A stretch of 64,000 nucleotides of DNA from Phycobacter azelaicus (GCF_014884385.1 NZ_WKFH01000003.1:2698001-2762000), one strand, 5' to 3'; positions 25,276-37,366 are shown, counted from the stretch's first letter. A program made the numbers and translations. The notes: a model not told the origin generated them from the sequence alone.

Positions 25276-27777
25276 GTGCTCAGGTTCATTCTATCCTTTT
25301 TTGGCTCGATCTTCAGTACGATCACCCTTGGGATCGCTGTGATTGCGCTCACCATTGGTGCGGTTTTCTGGATTTACGGGCGCGACCTGCCCAGCCACGA
25401 ATCTCTTGCGCAGTATCAGCCGCCGACCATCAGCCGAATCTACTCGGGCGAGGGGCAGCTGATTGATGAATTCGCAGAGGAACGGCGCCTGTTCACGCCT
25501 TCCGATGAAATCCCGGTTCTGGTGAAACAGGCGTTCATCTCGGCGGAGGACAAGAACTTTTACACGCACAAGGGGTATGACGCACGCGGTATTGCGGCGG
25601 CGGCCATCGAAGCCGTGCGCTCACGTGGCTCCAATGTGCGCGGGGCCTCGACGATCACCCAGCAGGTGATGAAGAACTTCCTTTTGTCCGGAGACCGGAA
25701 GGCCGCGCGCAAGATCAAGGAAATCATCCTCGCCACCCGTCTGGAGGAGACGCTCTCCAAGGACAAGATCCTGGAGCTTTATCTCAACGAGATTTTCCTT
25801 GGCCAAAACTCCTATGGTGTGGCGGCTGCGGCGCAGACCTACTTCAACAAGACGCTGGGTGAACTTGCCCCGCATGAGGCGGCAACGCTGGCTTCGATGC
25901 CCAAGGCACCCTCGGACTATCACCCGGTCCGGCGCAAGCAGCGCCTGACAGATCGGCGCAATTATGTGCTGCGGGAGATGTTTGAGAATGGCTACATCTC
26001 CGAAGATGTCTACAAGGTCGAGGTTGAGCAGCCCTTGCGCTCGGTCCAGAACGGCGATTTTGAAAGCTTCCGCACAGCGCTTCCGCCGCGCGACTATTTC
26101 ACGGATGAGATCCGTCGTCAGCTGAGCCAGGATTTTGGCGAGGGTGAGTTCTTTACCGGCGGCTTTACCGTGCGGGCCACCATCGACGAGGAAATGCAGA
26201 CGGAAGCCGCCCTTGCGATGCGGCAGGGGCTTGAGAAATACGACCGCTCGCGCGGGATCTGGAAGGGTACAGGCGTCACCTTGACAGAGGAGGATCTGGC
26301 GAGCGAAGAGGCTTGGCGCGCCGCCTTGTCGAGTGCGGAAGTGCCGCGGGATATCACCCTTGGCGGCAAATGGCGTCCGGCTGTTGTGCTGGAGGTCGCG
26401 GACCAATCCCTGACCGTTGGCGTCGAGGACGTTGCGGAGATCGGCCGCGTGCCGCGAGCTGACATCAAGTGGATGAAGGGAAACTTCCAGGAGAACTTCA
26501 CTCGCGGTGACGTGGTGCTGGTGCGCGCCGAGATGAAGGATGATACCTTCAGCCACTGGTCGCTGCGGCAGGTGCCCGAGGTGCAGGGCGGCTTTGTCGC
26601 CATGGACGTGAATACGGGCCGTGTTCTTGCCATGCAGGGGGGCTTTTCTTACCAGCATTCGGTGTTCAACCGCGCCACTCAGGCGCAGCGACAGCCGGGA
26701 TCAAGCTTCAAGCCCTTTGTCTATGCGGCTGCGTTGGACAGTGGCTATAGCCCTGCGACGATCGTGGTCGACGCCCCGATCGAGATCGACACACCTCAGG
26801 GACTGTGGCGGCCAAAGAACTCTACCAACAAATTCTACGGCCCCACACCGCTGCGCACGGGTATCGAGATGAGCCGGAACCTGATGACCATCCGTCTGGC
26901 GCAGGAAGTCGGGATGCCCGTGGTTGCGGGATATGCCGAGCGGTTCGGCGTCTACGACAATATGGGCACCTTCCTTGCCAACTCTCTCGGGGCCGAGGAA
27001 ACCACGCTCTACAAGATGGTCGCAGCTTATGCGATGTTCGCCAATGGTGGACAGCGGGTACAGCCGACCCTCGTGGACCGGATTCAGGACCGTTTCGGTC
27101 GCACCATCTATCGTCATGATGACCGCGATTGCGTGGATTGTTCCGTGGCATCGCTCCCCGAAGGACGCAGCCCGCGCATCGTGGCGGATCGGGATCAGGT
27201 GATGGACCCGATCACAGCCTATCAGCTCACCTCGATGCTGAAAGGCGTAGTCGATCGTGGCACGGCTTCGAGCGTTATCAACCTGCCTGTACCTGCGGCA
27301 GGCAAGACCGGGACCACCAATGAGGCGCGCGATGTCTGGTTTGTAGGTTTTACCTCCAACATCGTGGCGGGCTGCTACATGGGCTTTGACCAGCCGCGCC
27401 CCATGGGACGTGGCGCCTATGGTGGCACCATGTGCGGGCCTGTGTTCCAGCAATTCATGCAGAAAGCTGTTGCCAAATTCGGCGGCGGGCCATTCACGGT
27501 GCCCGAAGGTGGGCGATTCATCAAGATCGACCGCTATACCGGCGCACCGCTGCCACTGGATGCCTCGGGAGACTATGTCGTGGCCGAATACTTCCGCGAT
27601 GGCGCCGAGCCGATCTTTGGTATGACCTTTGATGGTGGCTTCGCCATGGGCTCGAACCTTCCCTTGCTGGAAGAGGTGCAGCAGTCCGGTCGTCAGGTCA
27701 CCACTTCAACTGGCGGTACGGCTGTTCTGGGTCCTAAGGCTAGCTTTGGCACCATCAGCTCTGGCGGGCTGTATTGA
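25276..27777 (+). CDS. mrcA: Penicillin-binding protein 1A (bifunctional)
   Basis: An 833-residue class A PBP. An N-terminal membrane anchor (~4-32) precedes the GT51 glycosyltransferase domain, with the catalytic glutamate in SAEDKNFYTHKG and STITQQVMKN. An OB-like inserted domain (~300-440) is followed by the transpeptidase domain with SSFK (Ser476/Lys479), SRN in EMSRNLMT, and KTGTT. It polymerises and cross-links peptidoglycan. The GTG start is supported by GAGG at 25264-25267, 8 nt upstream, and by the promoter at 25218. It follows amiC; the 189-bp gap with its own promoter suggests a separate transcript. Confidence 0.96.
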   Translation: MLRFILSFFGSIFSTITLGIAVIALTIGAVFWIYGRDLPSHESLAQYQPPTISRIYSGEGQLIDEFAEERRLFTPSDEIPVLVKQAFISAEDKNFYTHKGYDARGIAAAAIEAVRSRGSNVRGASTITQQVMKNFLLSGDRKAARKIKEIILATRLEETLSKDKILELYLNEIFLGQNSYGVAAAAQTYFNKTLGELAPHEAATLASMPKAPSDYHPVRRKQRLTDRRNYVLREMFENGYISEDVYKVEVEQPLRSVQNGDFESFRTALPPRDYFTDEIRRQLSQDFGEGEFFTGGFTVRATIDEEMQTEAALAMRQGLEKYDRSRGIWKGTGVTLTEEDLASEEAWRAALSSAEVPRDITLGGKWRPAVVLEVADQSLTVGVEDVAEIGRVPRADIKWMKGNFQENFTRGDVVLVRAEMKDDTFSHWSLRQVPEVQGGFVAMDVNTGRVLAMQGGFSYQHSVFNRATQAQRQPGSSFKPFVYAAALDSGYSPATIVVDAPIEIDTPQGLWRPKNSTNKFYGPTPLRTGIEMSRNLMTIRLAQEVGMPVVAGYAERFGVYDNMGTFLANSLGAEETTLYKMVAAYAMFANGGQRVQPTLVDRIQDRFGRTIYRHDDRDCVDCSVASLPEGRSPRIVADRDQVMDPITAYQLTSMLKGVVDRGTASSVINLPVPAAGKTGTTNEARDVWFVGFTSNIVAGCYMGFDQPRPMGRGAYGGTMCGPVFQQFMQKAVAKFGGGPFTVPEGGRFIKIDRYTGAPLPLDASGDYVVAEYFRDGAEPIFGMTFDGGFAMGSNLPLLEEVQQSGRQVTTSTGGTAVLGPKASFGTISSGGLY

Positions 27778-27804
27778 CGCGGCAGCTTCGGGCCATTTGA
27801 GGTT

Positions 27805-29550
27805 TCATCTCGCTGTGCCGGAACCAAACGCGGCTTTGGTCTCGCGGCCGGTCAGGCACTGACGCGCCGTGGGGCCGAAGCCCTTTGGATTGCTGCGCAA
27901 GGCGGGCATGGCGCGGAACAGGCTGTCCAGCGTGGCTGCGCTCATCGCGTCAAAGGCCTGTGGGCCTGGAAAGAAGCTCTCGGTCGCTGCGCCTTCCGCA
28001 AAGATCACCTCATGCCGATCCAAAAGCAGGTGGAGGTAGGTGACCAGCTCGGTGGGTTGGCGCCGAACGCTGTGATCGTTGATCAGATGGCTGGCGGCGG
28101 CCATGACTTCGTTGCCTCCGAACAGGTATTGCGCTTCGGCACCGGACAGCAGCATGCGATGCTGGGGCGAGACGCGCAGGTCACGCTTGGTGCCAAAGGT
28201 ACCGGCCTTGATCAGGACAGGTGCCAGATCTCCACCTGCGGGCACGGTTGACCGTCCGATCCAGCGAAGTGGCTGATAGCCGTTGTCCTGTGTGGCTATC
28301 AGATCGCCGGGACAGAGGGCCTCGACCGGAACCGGGCCAGACACTGTTTCGATCAACGTGCCCTCGGCGAAACAGATGATGCCTTCGATATCCACAAACT
28401 CGACGTAGGTACCGTCCTGCAGGTAAGCGTTCCCGCTTTTTGTGCCATCGGCACTGGTGTTGGTGATGGAGAGGGTGCTCGGGTCAAGGCGACCGTTGAA
28501 GTCCAGGGTATCCCAGTCATCGCCGCCTTCACCGCCCCGAATATAGATCGTGTCGGTCGATGTGGTGCCGTCATTCGCGACACGGAAGGTATCCCGGTCA
28601 TCGCCGCCCCATAGCGTGTCGCCCTGACCTGCCAATAAGGTGTCGTCGCCAGCTTCCCCTTTGACCAAGTCGGCGCCCGTTCCGCCGATCAGGCTATCGC
28701 CATCAGCGCCGCCGAAAAGCGTGTCCTCACCCGCGCCCCCCAGCAGGGTGTCGGTTCCTTCATCACCATATAGGCTGTCGTTGCCCCCGGCGCCGTCCAT
28801 GTAATCATTGCCTGCACCGCCATGAAAGACGTTCGTGTAAGTGTCCGCAGGATCGCTGGAGGAATGATCAAAGCCAATGATCGTGTCGTCATGGTCCGAT
28901 CCGTAGACCCCATCGATCCCGCTGAAACTGTCTCCTGTCGCTTCCCCGCCAGAGGCGGCGCCAGTGGACAGGTTGATGTTCACCGCTTCTCCGGAGTTGC
29001 GGTAGTCGGCGTAATCCATGCCGCTTCCCCCTTCGAGGCGATCCGCTCCGACGCCGCCCTCCAGGGTGTCGGAGCCGCTGCCGCCTTGCAGGGTATCATT
29101 GCCTGTGCCACCACGCAGCGAGTCCGCGCCGCCGCCAGTCGACACAAAATCATCTCCAGCTCCCGCCAGAACCGTATCGGGGGTAGAGCCCCCATCTTCG
29201 ACCCTGTCTCCATCCGGATCCGTATAGCTACTGTCGATCCGGTCAGCTGCCGCGGTGCCATCTACGGCGCCAAACTCGGCAGAGTAGGTTGGTGGATTGG
29301 TTGCTGAGGCGGTCGTTAGACTGTCAACCGTGCCCGAATCCGGCACGAAGTATACGTTTCCGTCCGTCGCCACGTAGTACATGCCCGGATCCACCTGACC
29401 CACAATGCTGGTGCCGCCCAAAGTCCCACTCCAGGTCCAGCTTCCAGAACCGATCACATCCAGTGTGGAAAAGGATACGGCCGAGCCGGTGATGGCATCG
29501 GAGGTGTTCAGCGATGCATCGCCGAGTTGAACGAGGTATCCGATAGGCAT
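27805..29550 (-). CDS. RTX-repeat protein with C-terminal Hint domain
   Basis: A 581-residue protein without a classical signal peptide. Two blocks of calcium-binding RTX nonapeptides (GGxGxDxLx) lie at about 130-182 and 243-318. The C-terminal ~190 residues are a Hint_2 (hedgehog/intein-like) domain, starting at Cys393 in ICFAEGTLIET and continuing with PGDLIATQDNGYQPLRWIGR and SPQHRML. RTX proteins usually leave by type I secretion; Hint domains can self-cleave. The ATG at 29550 has AAGGA upstream. The same frame stays open through the antisense of prfB, but that extension is rejected. The protein ends 27 bp from the mrcA stop. Confidence 0.85.
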   Translation of the reverse strand: MPIGYLVQLGDASLNTSDAITGSAVSFSTLDVIGSGSWTWSGTLGGTSIVGQVDPGMYYVATDGNVYFVPDSGTVDSLTTASATNPPTYSAEFGAVDGTAAADRIDSSYTDPDGDRVEDGGSTPDTVLAGAGDDFVSTGGGADSLRGGTGNDTLQGGSGSDTLEGGVGADRLEGGSGMDYADYRNSGEAVNINLSTGAASGGEATGDSFSGIDGVYGSDHDDTIIGFDHSSSDPADTYTNVFHGGAGNDYMDGAGGNDSLYGDEGTDTLLGGAGEDTLFGGADGDSLIGGTGADLVKGEAGDDTLLAGQGDTLWGGDDRDTFRVANDGTTSTDTIYIRGGEGGDDWDTLDFNGRLDPSTLSITNTSADGTKSGNAYLQDGTYVEFVDIEGIICFAEGTLIETVSGPVPVEALCPGDLIATQDNGYQPLRWIGRSTVPAGGDLAPVLIKAGTFGTKRDLRVSPQHRMLLSGAEAQYLFGGNEVMAAASHLINDHSVRRQPTELVTYLHLLLDRHEVIFAEGAATESFFPGPQAFDAMSAATLDSLFRAMPALRSNPKGFGPTARQCLTGRETKAAFGSGTAR

Positions 29551-29823
29551 GGGGCGCAAGTCCTTGGGTTGCTGTATGGGCAAGATTTGGGGGCTCACTC
29601 GCGTATAAGGGGCGAGAGTTGCCAAAAAGTGAGGGCGGACTTGGAAAGGTAAAATTATCACAAAACAGCCTGTGCTGCACATGTGCCGCTGGTGTCGACG
29701 CCGCCGCAGCGGGCAATACCTCGGGGGTGAAAGCGGTGTTTGACACCCGAGCAGACCCACTTGTTCTGCCTTTGACAGTGGGCTATCACGCAGCCCTGAC
29801 CGTGATGACAGGAAAAACCAAAG

Positions 29824-30948
29824 ATGCGCGCTGAGACCCAGAATATCGTGACCGAGATCGAGAAGTCGCTTGAGCTTCTGGCGCAGCGTTTGAACTGGGA
29901 AACCGCTGAATTCCGCCTTGAAGAATTCAACGCCCGCGTCGAGGATCCGACCCTCTGGGACGATCCCGACGCCGCGCAGAAACTCATGCGCGAGCGGCAG
30001 ATGCTGGTTGATGCGATCAACACCTACAAGGGTATCAAGCAGGATCTCGCCGATAACATTGAGCTGATCGAACTTGGCGAGATGGAAGAGGATGAGGAGG
30101 TCGTCGCGGATGCGGAAGAGGCGCTGAAAGCGCTGAAGGACAAGGCCGCCGAAAAGGAGCTGGAAGCGCTTCTGGATGGAGAGGCCGATGGCAACGACAC
30201 CTTCCTTGAAATCAACGCAGGCGCTGGCGGCACCGAAAGCTGCGACTGGGCGTCGATGCTGGCGCGCATGTATGTGCGCTGGGCGGAAAAGAAGGGCTAC
30301 AAAGTCGAGCTGCAATCCGAAAGCGCGGGCGAAGAGGCGGGGATCAAATCCGCCTCCTACAAGATCTCCGGCCCCAACGCCTATGGCTGGCTGAAATCCG
30401 AAAGCGGCGTGCACCGGCTGGTGCGGATCTCGCCCTATGACTCGGCGGCCAAGCGGCACACGTCCTTCAGCTCGGTCTGGGTCTACCCGGTGGTGGACGA
30501 CAATATCGATATCGAGGTGAACCCGGCGGATATCCGCATCGATACCTATCGTTCCTCGGGTGCGGGCGGTCAGCACGTGAACACCACCGACTCGGCCGTG
30601 CGGATCACCCACCATCCCACCGGCATCGTTGTGACGAGTTCCGAGAAATCCCAGCACCAGAACCGCGACATCGCCATGAAGGCCCTGAAATCGCGCCTCT
30701 ACCAGCTGGAGCTGGACCGTCGCAACGCGGCCATCAACGAAGCCCACGAGAACAAGGGCGATGCGGGCTGGGGCAACCAGATCCGCTCCTACGTGTTGCA
30801 GCCCTACCAGATGGTGAAGGACCTGCGTACCGGCCATGAAACCTCGGATACCAAGGGCGTGCTGGACGGCGATCTCGATGGCTTCATGGCTGCGACCCTG
30901 GCGCTGAACGTCTCCGGCAAAAGCCGCGCGGACGCCCAGGCGGAGTAA
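29824..30948 (+). CDS. prfB: Peptide chain release factor 2
   Basis: A 374-residue class I release factor recognising UAA and UGA. It has the GGQ motif in [14 protein letters not shown] and the stop-codon recognition segment [14 protein letters not shown], where E. coli has SPF. The Phe-to-Tyr variant is usual in alphaproteobacteria. The reading frame is continuous from ATG, so the programmed +1 frameshift found in many bacterial prfB genes is absent. It is divergent from the RTX-Hint gene across 273 bp, in which I see no further feature. Confidence 0.97.
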   Translation: MRAETQNIVTEIEKSLELLAQRLNWETAEFRLEEFNARVEDPTLWDDPDAAQKLMRERQMLVDAINTYKGIKQDLADNIELIELGEMEEDEEVVADAEEALKALKDKAAEKELEALLDGEADGNDTFLEINAGAGGTESCDWASMLARMYVRWAEKKGYKVELQSESAGEEAGIKSASYKISGPNAYGWLKSESGVHRLVRISPYDSAAKRHTSFSSVWVYPVVDDNIDIEVNPADIRIDTYRSSGAGGQHVNTTDSAVRITHHPTGIVVTSSEKSQHQNRDIAMKALKSRLYQLELDRRNAAINEAHENKGDAGWGNQIRSYVLQPYQMVKDLRTGHETSDTKGVLDGDLDGFMAATLALNVSGKSRADAQAE

Positions 30949-30963
30949 TCCGGCACTTCCGGG

Positions 30964-30990
30964 GGTGACCTGAGACAAGTCACCGCTTTC
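30964..30990 (+). terminator. Probable terminator after prfB
   Basis: GGTGAC at 30964-30969 pairs with GTCACC at 30979-30984, followed by GCTTTCTTTT. The stem is short, so efficiency is uncertain. Confidence 0.5.
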
Positions 30991-31048
30991 TTTTGCAAAA
31001 ATCTGTCGCTAGGCTTTGTCTCATACCGAGAACGGAGCCTGGCCGACC

Positions 31049-32452
31049 ATGAGCGACTATCATTCAGCAAGCGATCTTCTGGCGCAATTGCACGATGGCA
31101 GCCTGACGGCCACGGCGCTGATGGAGCGGACGCTGGCGAGGATTGCGGCGGTGAATCCGGATCTGAATGCCATCGTGGCGCTCAGACGCGCGGATGAGCT
31201 AATGGAGGAGGCCCGCAAGGCCGACGCCATGCGCGCGGCCCATGTGCCGCTGGGGCCGCTGCATGGCCTGCCGATGGCGGTCAAGGATCTCGCCAATGTC
31301 AGGGGCATCGTGTCCAGCCAGGGCTCGCCGCTCCTGAAGGATTTCGTGCCCACCGAGGACGAGTTGTTCGTCGCGCGCCTGCGGGCGGCGGGGGCGATCC
31401 TGATCGGCAAGACCAATACGCCGGAATTCGGGCTGGGGTCGCATACCTTCAACCCGGTCTATGGCGCGACGCGAAACCCTTTCGATCACGGGCGCACCTG
31501 TGGTGGCTCTTCGGGTGGGGCGGCTGTGGCGCTGGCGGCGGATATGGTGGCGCTGGCGGATGGCTCCGACATGATGGGATCCCTGCGCAACCCGGCGGGC
31601 TGGAACAATGTCTATGGCTTTCGCCCCACCTGGGGCTGGGTCCCGTCGGAGCCCAAGGGCGATCTTTTCCTGCATACTCTGTCGACGCTTGGCCCCATGG
31701 CGCGCAGCCCCGAGGATATCGGGCTGCTTCTGGACGTGATGGCGGGGCCCGATGCGCGCCAACCCATGGCTTCCGGCGGAATGCCTGTGATGCCGCTGCC
31801 GGAACCGGACCGGATGCGGATCGGCTGGCTGGGCGATTGGGGCGGAGCCTTCCCCATGGAGGCAGGCATTCTGGACACTTGCGAAGATGCTCTGAAGACC
31901 TTCGCGGATCTGGGCCACAGCGTGGAAGCCGTGGCGCCGCCATTCCCGGCGGAAAAGATCTGGGAGTCCTGGATCACCCTGCGCTCCTTTGCGGTGGCTG
32001 CGGGCCTGCGCGTCTTTGAAGGGCGCCGCGAGCATCTGAAGGAAACTGCCATCTGGGAGCTGGAGCGCGGCCTTGCCATGACCGCCCAGCAGGTGCAGGA
32101 GGCATCGGACCTGCGATCAGACTGGCAACGTGCGGCGGCGCGGCTGTTTTCGGACTATGACGCGCTGGTCCTGCCCACGGCCCAATGCTGGCCCTTCCTG
32201 GTTGAAATCGACTACCCGCGCGAAATTGCAGGCGTACAGATGGATACCTACCATCGCTGGATGCAGGTAGTGCTGCCGGTCAGCCTGTTGGGACTGCCCT
32301 GCCTAGCCGCACCGGCAGGGTTTGGGGACAACGGCCTGCCCATGGGCATTCAGATATTTGGCGCCCAGGGGCAGGATCAGAATTTGCTGGGCCTTGGCCA
32401 ACAGTATCACGGGGTCACGCAGTGGTCTCAGAAAGCGCCTCCAGCGGGGTGA
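31049..32452 (+). CDS. Amidase (amidase-signature family), second copy
   Basis: A 467-residue amidase-signature hydrolase, related in family but not close in sequence to the one at 9.0-10.5 kb. The catalytic lysine is in [11 protein letters not shown] and the serine-rich signature in [16 protein letters not shown], followed by [14 protein letters not shown] with the nucleophile. It would hydrolyse an unknown carboxamide. The ATG at 31049 gives the usual family start [11 protein letters not shown]; a TTG further upstream is rejected. A DUF2189 membrane-protein gene starts 47 bp downstream, so the two may be co-transcribed. Confidence 0.87.
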   Translation: MSDYHSASDLLAQLHDGSLTATALMERTLARIAAVNPDLNAIVALRRADELMEEARKADAMRAAHVPLGPLHGLPMAVKDLANVRGIVSSQGSPLLKDFVPTEDELFVARLRAAGAILIGKTNTPEFGLGSHTFNPVYGATRNPFDHGRTCGGSSGGAAVALAADMVALADGSDMMGSLRNPAGWNNVYGFRPTWGWVPSEPKGDLFLHTLSTLGPMARSPEDIGLLLDVMAGPDARQPMASGGMPVMPLPEPDRMRIGWLGDWGGAFPMEAGILDTCEDALKTFADLGHSVEAVAPPFPAEKIWESWITLRSFAVAAGLRVFEGRREHLKETAIWELERGLAMTAQQVQEASDLRSDWQRAAARLFSDYDALVLPTAQCWPFLVEIDYPREIAGVQMDTYHRWMQVVLPVSLLGLPCLAAPAGFGDNGLPMGIQIFGAQGQDQNLLGLGQQYHGVTQWSQKAPPAG

Positions 32453-32499
32453 GGAGCGCCTCGGGAGGAGGAGAGACGTTTCGGGGAGGAAACGGATCC

Positions 32500-33267
32500 A
32501 TGACAGACAAGGCCTTTGGCGTACCAGAACTGCAGCCCATGCGGGGAGAGATCCTGCGCGATGCGTTGAAATGCGGTTGGAAAGACTTCCTGGCGCGGCC
32601 CGGCTACGGGCTATTCTTTGCCGGTTTCTACGTGCTGGCAGGCTGGGCAATGACTTGGCTCACGGTCCAGACCGGCACCACCTTTTGGCTGGTCCTAGCG
32701 GCCATCGGCTTTCCGCTGATCGGTCCCTTCGCGGCCGTGGGGCTTTACGAGGTGTCGCACCGGCTGGAGCAGGGCGAAGAGATGGATGCGCGTGCCATCC
32801 TTGGCGTGGTCCTGCAGCAAAGCCGCCGCCAGCTGCCATCGATCTGCGCAATCATCATCGTCGTATTTCTGTTCTGGTTCTTCTTGGGACACATGATCTT
32901 TGCCCTGTTTCTGGGGCTATCCACTATGACCAATATCTCGACCTCGCTGGATGTGTTTCTGACGGTGGAAGGCCTCAGCATGCTGGCGGTGGGCTCCGTG
33001 GTCGGGGCGCTCTTTGCGCTGCTGCTTTACATGATCACGGTGATATCCCTGCCGCTCTTGCTGGACCGCGAAGTGGACTTTGTGACGGCGATGATCACCA
33101 GCTTTTCTTACGTCCAGCAGAACTTCATTCCGATGATCCTTTGGGGGATGCTGATTGCAGTCCTGACATTTGCAGCCATGGTGCCGGGCTTTGTCGGTCT
33201 ATTTATCGTTCTGCCCCTGTTGGGGCATGCGACCTGGCATATATACCGCATCATCGCACATAATTAG
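32500..33267 (+). CDS. DUF2189 integral membrane protein
   Basis: A 255-residue membrane protein with about six hydrophobic segments (for example [56 protein letters not shown]). The pattern and the [20 protein letters not shown] start match the DUF2189 family, common in alphaproteobacteria and of unknown function. It may be linked to respiration or membrane stress, but that is unsupported here. A strong GGGGAGGA lies 10 nt before the ATG. It converges on the helix-turn-helix gene with a 16-bp gap. Confidence 0.85.
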   Translation: MTDKAFGVPELQPMRGEILRDALKCGWKDFLARPGYGLFFAGFYVLAGWAMTWLTVQTGTTFWLVLAAIGFPLIGPFAAVGLYEVSHRLEQGEEMDARAILGVVLQQSRRQLPSICAIIIVVFLFWFFLGHMIFALFLGLSTMTNISTSLDVFLTVEGLSMLAVGSVVGALFALLLYMITVISLPLLLDREVDFVTAMITSFSYVQQNFIPMILWGMLIAVLTFAAMVPGFVGLFIVLPLLGHATWHIYRIIAHN

Positions 33268-33283
33268 CAACGAGAAGGAGCAG

Positions 33284-34114
33284 TTACGAGAATGGCTCTC
33301 CAGTGCGCAACAATCTGCGGTGATAGGGAAGCAGGCTCTCTTCGGTAACGAAACCTGTGCCGCGCGCAGCCGCTATGGCCGGAGCGATGTTTTGTCCGAG
33401 GTATTCGTAGACCATACGGGTCACGCGTTCGCCGCCTCCTTCGCGTACCGTTCGGGCCACATAGCCGACCCAGTAATTGTTCTCCAAAGATGCAACCCGC
33501 GCCAGGTAATTGAAGGAATAGGTCATGGAGCGGCGCTTTGAAATCAGGAATGCGACACCATCCTCGTGACAGCTTACAACTCCGCGAAATTCTCGCGAGG
33601 CAGGCGTTTCAGGCAAGCCTTGATTTCTCATGGCCTCCTTGGCTTCGAAACCTTTGATGAACGTTGCACCCGCTTCACCCCGGAATACCTGCACAAGACC
33701 GACAACAAAGCGGTCCTCATTGATGAAACTCCGGCGGGTGAATCGGTAGAAGCCGGATGCGAAAATCTGCTCACTCAGGTGTTGAAATCCGTGACCCAGA
33801 AAATCCGACAGGAATGGCCCCGTTATGATCTTTCCGTGCTGTCCAAGTGTGTCGACCGGCTCAAGGAGGATGCGCGCATCCACGTCAAAGAAGCAACAGA
33901 TCCGGTCCAGCACGTCCGGACGCGGAAAACTCTCGCCGGACATGTATCGGTTGAACTGCGTGCGGTTGATGCCAAGGCGCCGCGACAGCTCAGATACAGA
34001 GGGGTATTGCTGGGCAAGATGACGCAAATTCGCACCAAACATGTCCCGCAATTCCGCAGGAGAGCGTGATTGACGCGCGCCGTTTGAGGGATATCGCGTT
34101 CCTGATTCCGCCAT
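33284..34114 (-). CDS. Helix-turn-helix regulator with uncharacterised sensor domain
   Basis: A 276-residue protein. Residues ~25-85 form a Cro/CI-type helix-turn-helix (SVSELSRRLGINRTQFNRYM then ESFPRPDVLDRICCFFDVD). The remaining ~190 residues are a mixed alpha/beta domain I do not recognise, resembling a ligand-sensing module. No peptidase (LexA-like) or cupin motif is visible. The start at 34114 is chosen because the upstream reading is unlike protein; its ribosome-binding site is weak. It is divergent from the small cold-shock-like gene at 34319, which it may regulate (inference). Confidence 0.75.
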   Translation of the reverse strand: MAESGTRYPSNGARQSRSPAELRDMFGANLRHLAQQYPSVSELSRRLGINRTQFNRYMSGESFPRPDVLDRICCFFDVDARILLEPVDTLGQHGKIITGPFLSDFLGHGFQHLSEQIFASGFYRFTRRSFINEDRFVVGLVQVFRGEAGATFIKGFEAKEAMRNQGLPETPASREFRGVVSCHEDGVAFLISKRRSMTYSFNYLARVASLENNYWVGYVARTVREGGGERVTRMVYEYLGQNIAPAIAAARGTGFVTEESLLPYHRRLLRTGEPFS

Positions 34115-34318
34115 TATCCGAGTGTTCGCAGACAAATTTTTCCTGTCATTCGAAGTGATTTCATCTGTTTGTCGCTTAATCGCGTCAAGTATGGTTCCAT
34201 ATGGCGTCACATGATCGTTGTATTTGACACAAAATGCAATAGCCCGACGCAGTATTAGCCATGTTGGTGCCCCCACAATTGTCCCAAAATTGAGCGATAA
34301 ACGAACGAGGCTAGCACG

Positions 34319-34720
34319 ATGATTGGATACGTACTTTGGAGCGACAGTAACGCAGGCAAGGCGATCATCTGGTGTGAAGATCAAGGTGACCTTGCCTACT
34401 ACTGCAAGGCGCATGACAGCTCGCGTACTTCCGTTTGCAAGGGCGACTGGGTGCAGTTCGATCTCGAGGAGGACGGCAACCTGAGGTTGGCTGCAAATAC
34501 ACGCATCCTTGAAGGTCAGACATACCCGGCATTGTCTGAGATGCTGTTGGATTGCGGCTCTGCGCAGCCCACAGAGGCTCGTGTTTCCTCAAAAGACAGT
34601 GGGTTGACTGCGCAAGCCGCTGGCTCAAGCATGACAGAGGTGCGTCGCCCGGCCAACGACAGCAATGTGATTCCATTCCCAGACCGCTCAAGCCGCGGAA
34701 AGCCCGCTCGCTACGGCTGA
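34319..34720 (+). CDS. Small cold-shock-like (OB-fold?) protein, unknown function
   Basis: A 133-residue protein I cannot name. The first ~65 residues (IGYVLWSDSNAGKAIIWCED, then GDWVQFDLEEDGNL, then AANTRIL) echo the order of a cold-shock domain: G-x-V-x-W at the start, a G-D-x-V-x-F strand, and a final AAN. The RNA-binding aromatic motif is not conserved, so the resemblance is only suggestive. The tail is polar and probably disordered. GAGG lies 8 nt before the ATG. It is divergent from a regulator gene with 204 bp between them. Confidence 0.6.
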   Translation: MIGYVLWSDSNAGKAIIWCEDQGDLAYYCKAHDSSRTSVCKGDWVQFDLEEDGNLRLAANTRILEGQTYPALSEMLLDCGSAQPTEARVSSKDSGLTAQAAGSSMTEVRRPANDSNVIPFPDRSSRGKPARYG

Positions 34721-34827
34721 GCGAGCGTTCAACATGAAACGGTGGGCTCTTCGCCCCCGCCGCCTGGGACAGCGTCTCTACGCATATTCGTGACGAGAAC
34801 TGCAGTAGCCCATACGCAATAACGCAC

Positions 34828-34854
34828 AAAGGCCGACACCTGGTCTCGGCCTTT
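34828..34854. terminator. Hairpin downstream of ilvH
   Basis: AAAGGCCGA at 34828-34836 pairs with TCGGCCTTT at 34846-34854. The T/A runs are short on both sides. It stands between the convergent small gene and ilvH and probably serves both. Confidence 0.6.
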
Positions 34855-34908
34855 CGGTGTTTTGGGCGAAGGCGATTCCGCGGGATCGCGCGGTGGAGCC
34901 TCGGCGTA

Positions 34909-35469
34909 TCAGGTGCCGCGCAGCAGGGCGGCAACCCCGGTCCGTGCGATTTCGATCAGGCCAAGCGGGCGCATAAGGTCGGCAAAAGCGTCGATCTTGT
35001 CTGGCGCGCCAGTGATTTCGAAGATGAAGCTCTCGAGCGTGCTGTCCACCACGTTGGCGCGAAAGATATCGGCAAGGCGCAGGGCTTCGACACGCTTGTC
35101 GCCGTCACTGACCACCTTGAGGATTGCCAGTTCCCGCTCGACCGAGGCTCCTTCGACGGTCAGGTCATGCACTTCATGAACGGGCACGATACGGCCAAGC
35201 TGCGCCTTGATCTGCTCGATCACCTGCGGTGTGCCGGTGGTGACAACGGTGATGCGGCTAAGGTGGCCGGTGTGATCCACCTCGGCCACGGTCAAGCTTT
35301 CGATGTTATAGCCGCGGCCCGAGAACAGGCCGATGACACGGGCCAGAACGCCCGGTTCGTTTTCGACCAGAAGGGCGAGCGTGTGCCTTTCCTGAACGTC
35401 GGAGAACGTGGGACGTAGGTTATAGGCCGAATGTTTGGTGGCGCCTTTTTTGATGTGTAGGGCAGACAT
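34909..35469 (-). CDS. ilvH: Acetolactate synthase small (regulatory) subunit
   Basis: A 186-residue regulatory subunit of acetohydroxyacid synthase. The N-terminal ACT domain (HTLALLVENEPGVLARVIGL, then GYNIESLTV) binds valine for feedback control, followed by a C-terminal ALS_ss-type domain. It partners the large subunit encoded just upstream; 75 bp separate them. Length is that of the IlvH class rather than the short IlvN. The ATG at 35469 has AAAGGA upstream at a good distance. It controls the first shared step of valine, leucine and isoleucine synthesis. Confidence 0.95.
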   Translation of the reverse strand: MSALHIKKGATKHSAYNLRPTFSDVQERHTLALLVENEPGVLARVIGLFSGRGYNIESLTVAEVDHTGHLSRITVVTTGTPQVIEQIKAQLGRIVPVHEVHDLTVEGASVERELAILKVVSDGDKRVEALRLADIFRANVVDSTLESFIFEITGAPDKIDAFADLMRPLGLIEIARTGVAALLRGT

Positions 35470-35544
35470 GGTGTTGTCCTTTTTCCTATTGGTCCTCAGT
35501 CGTTTGGTCGGACCAGTCAATTTCGTGAAGAGGAGCGAACCGGA

Positions 35545-37296
<1,752 letters not shown>

Positions 37297-37335
37297 CTGC
37301 TTTTGCTCCAGTTGGCGGCAACGTCCATTCCGCAT

Positions 37336-37366
37336 AAAAAAAGCCCCCGATTTTCTGGTCGGAGGC
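37336..37366 (-). terminator. Attenuator terminator of the ilv operon
   Basis: On the minus strand an 8-bp stem (GCCTCCGA with TCGGGGGC, one G-U pair) is followed by seven T residues, 40 nt before the ilvI start. Its 5' arm overlaps by two bases the 3' arm (37365-37373) of a competing 9-bp hairpin, GCGCATGGG/CCCATGCGC, whose other arm (37399-37407) lies inside the leader peptide. Confidence 0.8.

Noticed and set aside
27805..30978. A frame on the minus strand open for over 1050 codons, including the RTX-Hint gene and the antisense of prfB.
   Set aside because: The upstream part lies opposite prfB, lacks similarity to any family and has no ribosome-binding site; the RTX-Hint gene has its own start at 29550. 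High-GC codon bias explains the open antisense frame.
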